Counted from the stretch's first letter, positions 7,940 through 18,860 are shown. The stretch is 64,000 nucleotides of DNA from Euphorbia lathyris (GCF_963576675.1 NC_088912.1:98795895-98859894), one strand, 5' to 3'. A program made the numbers and translations. The notes: a model not told the origin generated them from the letters alone.

Positions 7940-10855
7940 ATGTCTTCCAAAGGTAAACTTACCACCGAACTTGTGAATAAAAGTTAATGGACTTCAAATG
8001 TGTTTGATGATTGATATTTGGTGAATGGATGACAATCTTGAAAGAGTAATTTTATGTTGACATGATTTTTGGGACTTTAGAGTTTAAGGGGAAATACTGC
8101 CGAAATTTTAAAAAATTTAATTTTTACCTTTAATTTGGCAGAAACCCCTTTTATCAAGAAACCAACTGCTCCACTTGTAAGAAAGTCGCACCTAAATTCT
8201 TCTGGAAAAAGTGCTGGTGAACTCGGAAAAGCACATCAACCTGACACAATCAAGATCAATTTTAATGATGATGAATTGTATGCTCTTTTGCCGACTGGTC
8301 GAGACAAACCTCCTCAAGTGCCTTTTCCAATATCTCAAGAGGGAGAACTTCTTTAGATGAAACCTGATCTTCTCATCGGCCGCCATGTTAAATGCAAAAG
8401 TTGGCCCCGTCTTGCTAGTGAAACTGCCACAAAAGCATGGTCTACCTGGGTGAATCGGTTGAAGCCGACGTATGAGAGACAATGGTGCAATCTTGGAATC
8501 AATGAGTTGATTAAAATGTCCCAGATAGAGCTTCCAGTAAACAAGAATCTTTTGTATGCAGCTTTGGGTTTCTGGTCACATAACTGTAATGCTTTTCTAT
8601 TTCCACCTGTGCCGATGACTGTTACCTTGAGGGATGTGCTTGCGCTAACAGGACTACCAGTGGTTGATCCTGAGATACCTTCCTTAGTTCGACATGAGCT
8701 TCCAGAATTCTTCAAGAAGTACAGAACTATGGATTCGGTGAGGCTGATCGAATATATGGCTAATCATCCTCCAAAGAGAAAGCGGGTTGATCATTTTCTC
8801 TTTTTGTGGACTCTTGTTTGCCGATATATTTTTTGCACTGCATCTGGCAAAGTAACTGCAGAATACAAGGAGATTGCATATGAGCTTGCAACTAGGAAAA
8901 AATTGGCTTTAGGATCCATGTTGTTGGGTGCAACTTATCATCACATTGCCCACGTGGTCTCTAATGAACCTTTCACCCGCCTTGGTGGAAATCTCTGGAT
9001 CGTTCAATTGTGGCTCCTTGCTTACTTTCCTCAGCTTCAAAGTTCTGTTTTAGACACATCTATGCCCATTGGTCGGTCTCTGATGAGTTGTAGAACCAAA
9101 ATGACCCAGACCAGGAAGTTCTTCAAGTTTTTCTCTTGTTTGAAAGATAAGCCTCCGTTGAGGTTCACTTATTGTTTCTCTAGACTGCCAGAATCTGGAA
9201 GAATAATGAAAGCTTCTACAATCAACCTGGATGAGACATATGAAATGTGGAAGTCGTTCTTATCAACTCGTTTCCTCCATGTCGGTGCCACCTTCAAGCC
9301 AACTATCACAGGGACGGCGGCGTGTTTCGAGTTGTATTGGCCAGCATTGTGTGCTCGACAGTTTGGCCTTATCCAGGTCATTCCTGCTCCTCCTTTGCTC
9401 CCTTTGGAAGAACGTTACAAAGTTTTTGAATCTCGTGTACATCGGCTTCTCAATGATGGTTTTCACTTCAAATTGTCAAAAGTGGGCAAGGCCTCTTCAA
9501 TTGTTACTAATGAGTTTGACCAGTGGTGGTCTTTACGCCTTCCTTACCTTCAACAAACAGTAGAAGCATCAGGTAAATTTCTTGATTGACTTCTTTCTAC
9601 TTCCTCTCATCTCTGATTTGAACCAGACCATTCACACATACTCCACACAGGGAAGGTGGTTGATGAGGAAGATGCCAATGAAGATGAAGATAGTGATGTT
9701 GTTGTGGCCGATGTTGCTCCTGATGAATCATCGACCTTGACGAATTTCCTGAAGCAGATTTTGCTTTCCTTGCCCAGGTTAACTTTGAAGATTTGGATTT
9801 TGATTCAGATGAGAGACTCTTGGAAGATGATACCCCTCCTTTAAAAAGGCAAAAAATGGACAAGTCCTCTGATATTCCGGCTGATACCATTGACCCATGT
9901 GATGAAGGCAACCAGGCAGAGCATGATGGTGTACTTTCTGTAGCACAAGTTGATTGTACTTCGCCATCAGTAGGTGAGATCCCTGCTTCAGGCGTGGTCA
10001 ATATCCCTCAACCTCCATCTTCTTCTGATCTAGCCATCATAGACCATGTAGGGGAACTTCCATCAAAGAATGACACTCCCATTGTTTCTAGATCTGAGGT
10101 AAATGAAACCAACTTCCAACTTTAGGATTTTTTTTTTAATAGATTTCTTTACTTTTGATCAGGCACTCCTAGATAGAATTGCTGGAGTAAAAGCTTTTCC
10201 TCTTGAGGATCCTTCTTCTAACATCGACTTCTCTTTTCTTGAGACTGACACTCATAGTGATGCACCTGATAAAGACCATACTTCTGCCTCTAAGAATATG
10301 ATACGATCGATACTTGATCTTGATATATCCTCAATTTGTACTCAACATTTGACGATGCTCTTTTCGACTATTGATGATCTTATTCACCGCTCCTCTTCTA
10401 CTGAGTTTAAGAAACGCTTGACTAACTTCAAGACTCAAGTTCACTCATGGCATTCTGATTACTCTGCTGTGAAACCTCAGTTAGCCCTCTTAAGTGACAA
10501 GTTAGATTCATGTGCCTCTGATCACCTCCTTTACCAGAAGTTGTGTGAAAGTAACTCTATTGCTGACCAAGAAGTTGAGTCTTCCATTGAATTGATCGAC
10601 CAAAGGTATAAAAAGATGGAAGAAGTCAAGAAACTGTTGAAGACAGTTGAAGATGAACTGATGAGCTCGATAGTCCAAGGTGAAAAGTTGCGCCACCTCC
10701 AGAAAGATAGGTGGGAGAACAAGAGACTTATGGCAAACTCTTTGAGATCAAACTATGATCAAGCTAAAGCATGGGCTGCTGAACATCAAAAACTTCGATC
10801 TGCTTCTCGGGCTTGTTGGGAAGATCTGAAGACCATAGATTTAGAGGATGTTTGA
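7940..10855 (+). pseudogene. Plant mobile domain (PMD) protein gene, antisense within retrotransposon; two lesions
   Basis: Four exons fit splice consensus and frame: 7940-7952 (MSSK), 8142-9572, 9651-10098 and 10163-10855, giving about 861 codons. Exon 1 joins to exon 2 as AAAG/AAACC (K-E-T-P-F). Exon 2 encodes the PMD (PF10536-like, 'aminotransferase-like mobile domain') with hallmarks such as LYAALGFWSHNCNAFLFP, TVTLRDVLALTGLPV and a Trp-rich LWIVQLWLLAYFP. Exon 3 is acidic and nuclear-protein-like (EDANEDEDSD, PLKRQKMDKSS). Exon 4 is a helical, coiled-coil-like tail (EVKKLLKTVEDELMSSI). PMD proteins of the MAIN/MAIL1 kind act in transposon silencing and genome stability in Arabidopsis; related domains occur in Ty3 elements. 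Lesions: an in-frame TAG at 8354-8356 directly before an ATG, and one frameshift near 9727-9740 (exon 3 start and end are in different frames). Pol ends 183 bases away, tail to tail. An internal promoter is implied because the LTR promoter faces the other way. Confidence 0.82.
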
Positions 10856-11037
10856 TTTGATTCCCTTCTAGATAGATTTCTTTGTTAAACATATTTGATA
10901 GACATTGAATGATGAATAAATTGCGGCCTTGCGGCCTGCTATTATTTTATTGCAAACAGAATAGCGGCTATAAGCCAGCTTTACAATTTTCAAAGTGAAA
11001 TTGCTTTGCGTTACATCAAATACATATTGCCTATATC
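10856..11037. other. Convergent spacer between PMD gene and pol
   Basis: 182 bases separate the two stop codons. It must hold the 3' end of the antisense transcript while sense transcripts read through it. No clear hairpin terminator seen. Confidence 0.4.
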
Positions 11038-11466
11038 CTATGGCTGATGCTCCCTCAGTTCCCAAATGGTGGGATAGAATTTCTTGAGGTACTTTCCATT
11101 GATGAACCTCTTATGTGGCTCCCCTTGCAAGCTGGCTAACCAATAAGAGTTTCCTTTTAGAACTTGGAAGACTTTGAATGGTCCTTCCCAATTTGGAGAC
11201 CATTTTCCATATGCTCTATCTTTAGTCCCAACTGGTAAGATGAGTTTCCAAACCATGTCTCCTTCTTCAAAGGTCTTTTTCTTCACTCTCTTATTGTATG
11301 CTTTGGTTACTTTCTTTTTCTGGGCGATCATTCGATCAAGTGCTTGCATTCTAGCTTCATCAGATCCTTCAAGTTCCATCATCATAGCTTCTGTGTATTC
11401 TGCTGGAGTGAGTTCATTTTGTCTGGCTACTCTCAGGGACGGCACTACAACCTCCATAGGAAGCAC
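11038..11466 (-). pseudogene. pol: integrase C-terminal part
   Basis: 142 codons in the same frame as the integrase core, after an in-frame TAA at 11521-11523. Contains KKKTFEEGDMVWKL and a GPFKVFQVLKGNSYWL stretch, as in the C-terminal DNA-binding part of Ty3 integrases, and ends with the natural stop of pol. The intervening bases 11467-11520 are also open in frame (TGVSPFSLTYGHDAVLP). Confidence 0.8.
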
Positions 11467-11520
11467 GGCATCATGTCCATATGTTAATGAGAAAGGACTG
11501 ACGCCTGTGGCACTCCTTTT

Positions 11521-12048
11521 TTATGTTCTGTATGCCCATAAAGTTTCTGAAAGTAAGACGTGCCATTCCCTGGGATTATCTTCGATCATCTTTTCAAGGA
11601 TGTTGATGAGAACTTTGTTGGAGGCCTCAGCTTGACCATTAGCTTGTGGATAATGAGGAGTAGAGTGCAACAACTTGATTCCATAATCTTCCATGAAGTC
11701 CTTCATGTCATCTTCGGTGAACATGGTTCCTTGGTCTATGGTAATTGACTGAGGGATCCCGTACCTGTGAATGATGTTCTCCTTGATGAACTTCACAACA
11801 TCTCTCTGGTCCACTTTCTTCATTGGTAAGGCTTCCACCCATTTTGTGAAGTAGTCTGTTGCCACGATCATAAAGCTGTGCCCTTTTGATGATGCAGGAT
11901 AAATTTTCCCTATCAAATCAATTGCCCATCCTCTGAAGGGCCATGGCTTGACGACTGCGTACATCTTATCTGCAGGAACTCTTTGAATCTGCCCATATCT
12001 TTGGCATTGGTGGCATCCTTTTGCATAAGACATACAATCCTTCAGCAT
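11521..12048 (-). pseudogene. pol: integrase catalytic core
   Basis: RNase H-fold integrase core with its three acidic residues visible: GWAIDLIGK (first Asp), SITIDQGTMF (second Asp) and HYPQANGQAEASNK (Glu). It joins cDNA to host DNA. The frame is interrupted by TAA at 11521-11523, where the family normally reads WAYRT followed by Ser (a C-to-A change in TCA is the simplest explanation), and upstream by TAG at 12082-12084. Confidence 0.85.
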
Positions 12049-12081
12049 AGATGGCCAGAAGTACCCATATCTCCTGATGAG

Positions 12082-13149
12082 CTACTTCATCTTGATGCCT
12101 GCCTGATGAGCTCCACATACTCCTTCATGGACTTGTTTCATAACTTCCATGCTGTCTGGAAATCCTAAGCATTTCAGCAAAAGTCCATCTACATTTTTGC
12201 GGTACAAGTCACCTTCCATCAACAAGAAGTTCAATGCTCTAATCTTGAGGGAATAAGGTACTCGTCTTCCTGGGTTCGACAAATACTCCTTGATGGGACT
12301 CCTCCAGTCACTAGTTAGATTGACATCTGTATTGAATGTCTCCACTTGAATTCCCCTCTCCATGATGGAAGGATGTCTGAGCTTCTTGATCATTATCAAC
12401 TTATGGGTGAGTTCTTCCGACATTTTCAAACCAGAGGCTATTTGAGCTAGCTCATTAGCCTCCCAGTTCATCTCTCTTGGAACATGAAGAAAGGAAAAGT
12501 CATTGAATTCCTGCAGTAGTTGAACAGCGGCTGTATAATATGGAGCCAAGCTGAGACTAGTGCATTTGTATTCTCCTGATAGTTGCCTCAGCACGAGTTG
12601 GGAATCCCCTTGGATCAAGACTTCATCTGCTCCTAACTCCCTCAAGATCTCTAGGCCAATGACCGCAGCTTCATATTCAGCCTGATTGTTCGTACATTTG
12701 AAATCCAGGTTGAAAGACATTGTTGTTTTGGTTCCCATGGGGGATATAATGACTACTCCTGCTCCTGCAGATGTCTCGATGCTAGATCCATCAAATTTTA
12801 AAATCCAGCGGGATTTTTCAACACTGAAGATTGGTAGATCTTGATCTATTTCATCCTTCACATCAAGACAAGGGTGATCTGCAAGGAAATCTGCAAGTGC
12901 TTGCCCCTTCACTGATTTTTGAGGATAGTACACCAGAGTAAACTCTGCCAAAGCCAGCGACCACTTTCCAATCCTCCCAGTTATGAGCGGCTTATTCAAC
13001 ATGTACTTGATCAAGTCAGTCTGAGATACCACCAACACCCTTGCCCCAATCATATAATGCCGCAGTTTGGTACAAGCAAAATACAATGTAAGGCAGAGTT
13101 TCTCAATTGGTGAATATTTTACCTCAGTTGCATTCAAGAATCTACTCAA
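12082..13149 (-). pseudogene. pol: RNase H region, archaeal-type RNase H and integrase zinc finger
   Basis: Begins within the classical Ty3 RNase H (YYLSRFLNATEVKYSPIEKL, QTDLIKYML). Next comes a second RNase H of archaeal type with WILKFDGSS, NNQAEYEAAVIGL and LIQGDSQLVLRQL, giving the acidic active-site set. The N-terminal HHCC zinc finger of integrase follows (HEGVCGAHQ, then CMSYAKGCHQC after the stop). Two RNase H domains in tandem mark the Tat/Ogre lineage. TAG at 12082-12084 replaces an expected Trp (TGG). TAG at 13162-13164, just before this segment, replaces an expected Gln (CAG). Confidence 0.85.
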
Positions 13150-13299
13150 ATAATATATTGCCTACTCATATCCTTTGGAATTGTTTTGTGCTAACAAGCA
13201 TCCGATGGAATCATGAGCGGCAGATAGATAAAGTTTCAGAGGTACACCTGGCCTTGGAGGCATAAGTATAGGAGGTTGGCATAGATACTCTTTGATACT

Positions 13300-14718
13300 C
13301 TAGAAGGCTTGCTGATGGTGTTCCTCCCATTTAAATTCATCTTCCTTCTTTAACCGCAGCAAATCAGAAAATGTCTTAGACTTTCCAGCCAAGTTGGAGA
13401 TGAACCTCCTGAGATAATTCACTTGCCCTAAGAACCGCTGAAGCTCCTTTTTTGTTTGAGGGGATTTGGACTCCATGATCTCCTTGGCTTTGTTCTGATC
13501 TATCTCCACGCCTCTTTGGTGCACCAGAAACCCAAGGAAGTTTCCAGCTTTCACCCCAAAAGCACACTTGAGAGGATTAAGTTTCAGTTGATGCTCCCTC
13601 ATCCTTTGAAAACCACATCTCAAGTGATCTATGTGCTCCATTTCTTTTTTGGACTTTATGACGATGTCATCAATGTAAACCTCCAGATTTTTTCCAATCA
13701 TATCATGGAAAATGGCATTCATGGCTCTTTGGTAGGTAGCACCTGCATTCTTCAAGCCAAAAGGCATGACCAGCCACTCAAATGTCCCAATAGCACCTGG
13801 ACATCGAAAGGCGGTCTTTGAAGTATCTTTTTCAGCAATGGCAATTTGATTATATCCTGCCACACAATCTAAAAAAGATAAAAGCTCATTGTTAGCTACT
13901 GCATCCACCAACATGTCTGCCATGGGCATCACATACACATCCTTCGGAGTTGCTGTATTAAGGTCTCTAAAGTCCACACAAACTCGTAGCTTTCCATTCT
14001 TCTTTACCACTGGTACAACATTAGATAACCATTGAGCATACCTGATGGGTCTTATGAATCCAGCTTTCTGCAACTTTTCAATTTCTTCCTTCACCTTCAA
14101 TTCTACCTCTTTGGACATTCTTCTAGGAGGTTGTTTATAAGGTTTGAATTCTAGCTTCATTGGCAGACGATGCTCCACCAACTTTCTACTAAGCCCAGGC
14201 ATCTCATGATACTCCCATGCAAAGCAATCCTTGTACTCTTGCAACAATGTAATGAGTCTCTTTTTGATGTGCGGATCCAAAAGACTACTGATATATGTAC
14301 ATCTTGGGTTCTCAGAAGTTCCCAAGTTCACTTCCTCTAATGGATCTCTGGCCAATGATCTGTCATCCTCTAGTGGTGAAGGAGCTGGTTTCAATTCATC
14401 TATCTGGATGACGTTTTCACTTTCTTCTTCCAGAGGCTCTTCTTCGTAGATTACTTCAGCATCCAGAGCCTCCAGACCTTCTTCCTTCTGCAATTCGTCC
14501 AACACCTGCTGCACTTGGGCTTTTTGTATGGCAGCGGCAGCTACTGCCATTTCTTTCTCATTATGCTTACTAATCATCGATTTTTTCGATGATCGGTTCT
14601 CCCAACGCTCCCCAAGCTTTGGATGGAACGATGGCTGATGGTTGGAGGATAGCTTTCCCTTTGTTCTGACATTGCTTCTTCCAGGTGATACTTTTGGGTC
14701 CTCCTCTTTTGCTTTCAC
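13300..14718 (-). pseudogene. pol: reverse transcriptase
   Basis: Ty3 reverse transcriptase with [44 protein letters not shown] and the catalytic EVYIDDIVIKS box, then the connection domain (FLGFLVHQRGVEIDQNKAKE). It is in the frame of the following RNase H segment but separated from it by TAG codons at 13300-13302 and 13162-13164, both at positions where related proteins have CAG (Gln). Relative to the protease segment it lies in the +1 frame; the switch is at a run of six A near 14578-14583. The first 45 or so codons overlap the protease frame and are probably not natural. Confidence 0.88.
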
Positions 14719-15898
14719 CTCTGAACTCTATTGGACCCACAGCTCCATCATAGTACCTTGCCTCCACGGAATCAGCTTGAGTTGTAAATGGTTTCCCATC
14801 TTCCCAGACAACTTCTACTTCATTTCCTTTCCAAAAAAGCAAGAATTGATGGAGTGAGGACGGTACACACCAATTGGCATGAATCCAGTCTCTCCCTAGT
14901 AAGATTTGATAGCTTGCTGTTGAATCAACAACGAAGAATGCTGCCATAGATGTGTTGCTTCCCACAGTAATATCTACTGGCAGAACTCCTAAGGTTTTGG
15001 TGGTTTCCCCTGTGAAAGCTGACACCATAACCTCTGTGGCAATTAGATCTTCTATTGACTTCCCCAAGGTCTTCATCATCCTAAATGGCATGATATTCAC
15101 TGCAGAGCCATTATCGATCAGCACTTTTGATACTGGCTTGCCATTTAGATGTGCCTTGATGTAAAGAGGCCTGATATGTTTGGTCATGCTATCTGTAGGT
15201 TTCTCAAAAACCACTCTTTTTGGTTCTCCTGGGCCACTCGATTGAATTGTGACCCCACTGGTGAATGAATCTCTCTTCTCAGGAATATGTGAACTATTCT
15301 CGTCTTCAGCATGATGATCCCTTGAACTTCCTAGGAAATCAGCTAGCAATGTCACTGATGCTGTTGCACACCTGATAGGTATCACCATGTCACCTATTCG
15401 CACATTTTGAATGATTTCCTCTGGTTCCTCCTCTGAAACTATTGGTTCTGGCTCACCAGCTTTCACTTCTTCTTTCTCTGCCGGTTCCCCTACTTCCTCT
15501 TTCTCATCATGGTGTCTTTCAACATCTGCCCTCTTACGTTGCATCATTCTCTTCTGTGTTCTTGTAAGAGGTTTGGGGAACTTTTTATGGCGCACCACGT
15601 GCCACTTACCAGAAGTTTCTACTTGAGGCACCACAAAACGAGGTCTCCTATGATTGGCAGTTGGGGAATACTTCTCTTGGTGAAATTCACTTTTTAGAGG
15701 TTTTTGATTCCTCTCAGTCTGAACCCTTCTTTCATAGTGATTCCCTCCGATGCTCTTCACTTCTACTCGAATTTTTGACTTCTGCCCCCCTTGCTCCCTG
15801 ATGTTAGCTTGAAGTTCATCAGGACCTCTGAGATACTCCTTAAGGATCCAAGTATGGTAACTTCTGCCTTTCTCCTTCTTGGACTCTGTAAGTCTCAA
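14570..15898 (-). pseudogene. pol: linker and aspartic protease
   Basis: A long charged linker is followed by a retropepsin-like domain with the motif VLIDNGSAVNIMP and a second hydrophobic strand (YQILLGRDWIHANW). The protease matures Gag and Pol. DNGS in place of DTG/DSG is usual for Tat-group elements. It is in the same frame as gag, with only the gag TAA (15908-15910) between them, and the bases between are open. The frame ends shortly after the A-run at 14578-14583, where RT continues in +1. Confidence 0.85.
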
Positions 15899-15907
15899 AC
15901 GAAGGTC

Positions 15908-17647
15908 TTATTTCTTCCTATTGAGGACGTCTCGCATATCTACTGCCACCATGTTCATAGTCACCACCGGTGGAAAAGGATCTTCATCAACCAACATTGC
16001 TTCTTTCTTCTCTGGGAACTTAAGAATTCCCTTGTTGATTCTTTCCTGAACTGCATTCTTGAAACCCCAACAATTGTTGGTTGCATGATTCCAGGAATCA
16101 TGATACTTGCAATATGTCTTCCCTTTGGTTTCTTCTTTTGTTGGCATTTTATGACCTGCAGGCAAAGTAATAAACTTCTCCTTTAAGAGAAAGTCAAAAA
16201 GAGCATCACTCTTGGACACATCAAAGCTGAATTGCGGAGGTTTATCATTAAAAGATTTCTTTGCTGCATCATGTCCTCCGGTGGAGTGGAGTAAGGGGCA
16301 AACATGAGTCCCTGTACTTTTAAGATCTGCTACTGCAACCTCGTGGTATATTTCTTGGCAATAAGTTCCCATGGCACTCTTCTTTCTGTGACTCTCTTCC
16401 CTCAACAGATCTTCGTACTCCGTCACCTTGGCAGCTAACTCATAAAAGTCTCTGAACTCCATTCCTTGGAACTTCTTCCTCAGCTCGATGCCAAGTCCCC
16501 TCTGGGCCATCTTCACGTACTCCACCTCTGGGAGATAGACATTGCATCTGTTCCTCATCCTTTTGAAACGAGAAATGAACTGGTCTGCTCTTTCACCTCC
16601 CTTCCGAGTAAGCCTAGAAAGTTCTGCAACATATACTTCTGGCTCTGCTCTGAAGAATTGAGTGTGAAATTGCCTCTCCATATCGTGCCAACCATGGATG
16701 GAGTCCCTAGGGAGAGTAGCATACCAAGTGAAGGTTGGTCCCGTCAGAGAATTTGGGAAGAGCCTCAACTTGATATGATTGAAATTAGGGTAGTTGGCAA
16801 GTTCTCCACACTGTATCGTGAACCTTGCTACGTGCTCCAAAGTTGACAAGCCATCTTCCCCAGAGAATAGGGAGAAGTCAGGTACTCTGTATCCCCTTGG
16901 GTAAGGATTCTCCATGTCAATCGCATGAGGGTAAGGCTTGTGGAACTCACGGCGGCCAACTTGACGAAGGCCAGGCCCATACAACTCTTGGACAACTTCT
17001 CTCACAGCCTCCATATTGAATGCTGGAACTTGTTGAGGTATGCCATTTTGATGGTGACCATAAGCCATATGAAGAAATCCAGTGTTCCTTCCATTGCCTC
17101 TATAGTTGCCCCCCATGTCCCCAGTGATATGGTGGCCTCCTGCCTCCTCATGATACGAAGCTGTGTGGGAGGTAGGATTAGTGTTTCCAAAATATTGAGA
17201 AACAGGTGACTTACCACTATTTTCTCGGCCTGCTGAACTAGCGGCCTTCTGCAAGACAACATCGTCCCTCAAGGGTGGAATTTGATACTTCTCAGCGCCG
17301 GACAACCCACGTCCCCCATTGGAATCTGGGGAACCTTGAGGACTATGGTTTTCTCCATTCTTGATTACCCCTGGTTCTGACAGCTTCTGGAATATTTTAT
17401 CCATCTTCAGATCTATGTCACTCCGCAGAGCTTCCATATTCTTCTCGATGGAACTGAAACGCCTCTCCAAGAATGGTGAATTTTGGATCTCTGTAGAGAT
17501 CCATGATTCTCCTCTGGGGCTAGTAACCTTTTCCCCTTCGATTCGTCCCACCACTTGTGGAACATTGCCTGTTACCATGACCTCCTCTTCTTCAGAACTT
17601 GCAACTACATGATCTTTGTTGCTCTTATCACTTTTCTTCGGCGGCAT
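15908..17647 (-). CDS. gag
   Basis: 579 codons, uninterrupted, starting MPPKKSDKSNKD 32 bases inside the 5' LTR. Contains a retrotransposon gag (capsid-like) core: ATLPRDSIHGWHDMERQF, AELSRLTRKGGERADQFI and RDFYELAAKVTEYEDL. Near the C-terminus is a Cys/His cluster (CKYHDSWNHATNNC) that looks like the modified knuckle of Tat gags. Gag forms the virus-like particle that packages element RNA. It ends in TAA and the protease continues in the same frame, so Gag-Pol would need stop readthrough, splicing or a lost sense codon. Confidence 0.9.
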   Translation of the reverse strand: MPPKKSDKSNKDHVVASSEEEEVMVTGNVPQVVGRIEGEKVTSPRGESWISTEIQNSPFLERRFSSIEKNMEALRSDIDLKMDKIFQKLSEPGVIKNGENHSPQGSPDSNGGRGLSGAEKYQIPPLRDDVVLQKAASSAGRENSGKSPVSQYFGNTNPTSHTASYHEEAGGHHITGDMGGNYRGNGRNTGFLHMAYGHHQNGIPQQVPAFNMEAVREVVQELYGPGLRQVGRREFHKPYPHAIDMENPYPRGYRVPDFSLFSGEDGLSTLEHVARFTIQCGELANYPNFNHIKLRLFPNSLTGPTFTWYATLPRDSIHGWHDMERQFHTQFFRAEPEVYVAELSRLTRKGGERADQFISRFKRMRNRCNVYLPEVEYVKMAQRGLGIELRKKFQGMEFRDFYELAAKVTEYEDLLREESHRKKSAMGTYCQEIYHEVAVADLKSTGTHVCPLLHSTGGHDAAKKSFNDKPPQFSFDVSKSDALFDFLLKEKFITLPAGHKMPTKEETKGKTYCKYHDSWNHATNNCWGFKNAVQERINKGILKFPEKKEAMLVDEDPFPPVVTMNMVAVDMRDVLNRKK

Positions 17648-17660
17648 TGTGATTGAGTCC

Positions 17661-17679
17661 CACTGGGCGTGCCAATTTT
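17661..17679 (-). promoter_or_regulatory. Primer binding site
   Basis: Directly inside the 5' LTR, the minus strand reads TTGGCACGCCCAGTGGGAC. This is the standard place for the tRNA primer site, and TGG at its start fits the CCA end of a tRNA. I do not assign the tRNA. Confidence 0.65.
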
Positions 17680-18343
17680 TGTTTGGCTCTTTCGTGGGAA
17701 AAATGCGGGCGTGCCAGAGAATTATAGTATTCTCGTACTATGGAGTGAAATTGGGTGCGCTTTTCTAACTTCTAAATATCAAACAATTGTAAGAATTAAA
17801 GAGACCGAAAATTCCTAAAGGGTTCAATTATCAAAACGATACCGACCTTACAAAAAATGATTGAAACAACAAATAAAATAAAATTGAAAGGAAATGATGT
17901 GTTGAACTTTAGATCTGGAAATTGAAACTAAGAGAACAAACTGAGAAATAAAAAGATGCTGAAGTCTAAGGTGAATTTGCTAGAGTTTTGGGTACTTGTT
18001 GTTGAGTTGATTGATCGGGGTTTTCTCATCGTGATTTCTTCCTTTTATAGACGTTGGAGGTAACTTCCTGCCTCTTTCCACCAAGTCACGTTCTCCACAT
18101 TCAGCCCACGTCTTGAGTAACTGCTCCATTTTGACTTTCACGATGGATTGCTTTTGACACCTTCTAACTTTCCTGCTTTTTAATTGGCTCACAAAAACAC
18201 GTTAAAATATTAATTGGCTCTTGGTTCTTCTAAGTTCACTTCAAGTTTCCCCTGATGTCCACTTTGGAAAAATATACTCAGACGTAGCCAATTAATATGT
18301 TAAAAATAATTAAAAGCCAAAAGATTAAATTATGGTGCAAACA
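17680..18343 (-). repeat. 5' LTR of Tat-type element
   Basis: 664 bp, 659 of 664 positions identical to the 3' LTR. It carries the TATA box for the genomic RNA at 18042-18049. Confidence 0.93.
18042..18049 (-). promoter_or_regulatory. LTR TATA box
   Basis: The minus strand reads TCTATAAAAGG. Transcription of genomic RNA would begin about 30 bases downstream, near 18015, which sets the U3/R border. The same box is in the 3' LTR at 6222-6229. Confidence 0.55.
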
Positions 18344-18348
18344 ATAAT

Positions 18349-18860
18349 ATATAATTTATAGTTATATATATAAATTATCATTATTTACTATAATTATAAT
18401 TATTTGGATTTAATTTTTTAGGCTTTAAATATATAAATTTGTATTTATATGTAATTTATATTTTTAGTTTAAATTAGGTTCATCTTTATTTGATATTGGG
18501 GATATATATATAAAATATTAAATAATATTTATTCAACATTATTCAAGAGCTTTTATCGAACCTAGTCGAACCGGGCTTTTATTTGATATTCAATTATAGT
18601 TCAAGTATTAATATAATTTTATCTTTAATAGTATATTTATTTATTATTGCTATTATTATTATTAGAACCATTATTATTATTATAAGCTTATATTAATGTC
18701 TAATATAATCATTAAATTATTTTAAAGTCTAATATCATTATTATTGTTAAGCTCAGTAGTATTCAGTTTGATTCAGTTCAGTTTACTTAAATTCAGTCAA
18801 AAATAAGAGAATTTAAATCTGCTTGATTATAGGTCAAATGTCGACCAAAATAAATACTCG
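18349..18860. mobile_element. AT-rich MITE remnant that received the Tat element
   Basis: About 450 bases match, in inverse orientation, the interior of the Harbinger-like element at 36994-37878: TATTATTATT blocks, CGAACCGGGCTTTTATTTGATATTCAA, and a terminal tract of CAGTTTGATTCAGTTCAGTTT. Sequence left of 5855 (about 5760-5855) continues it, so the retrotransposon inserted into this element. Confidence 0.6.

Larger units (their letters stand above)
5860..18343 (-). mobile_element. Tat/Ogre-type Ty3 LTR retrotransposon with antisense PMD gene (12,484 bp)
   Basis: Two 664 bp LTRs (5860-6523 and 17680-18343) start TGTTTGG and end AAACA. The element is flanked by a perfect 5 bp target duplication ATAAT (5855-5859 and 18344-18348). 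Gag-pol runs on the minus strand, so 17680-18343 is the 5' LTR. Order: gag, aspartic protease, reverse transcriptase, RNase H, second (archaeal-type) RNase H, integrase. An extra multi-exon gene on the plus strand lies between pol and the 3' LTR. Ty3 order, a DNGS protease motif, duplicated RNase H and a large 3' accessory region are hallmarks of the Tat/Ogre/Retand group. The LTRs differ at 5 of 664 positions (4 transitions, 1 transversion, no indels), so insertion is recent. Pol carries four in-frame stops and one frameshift, so this copy is not autonomous. It sits inside an older AT-rich repeat. Confidence 0.92.

Noticed and set aside
8353..8715. Minus-strand frame opposite the PMD exon
   Set aside because: It is a shadow of the PMD coding exon, with no recognisable domain.
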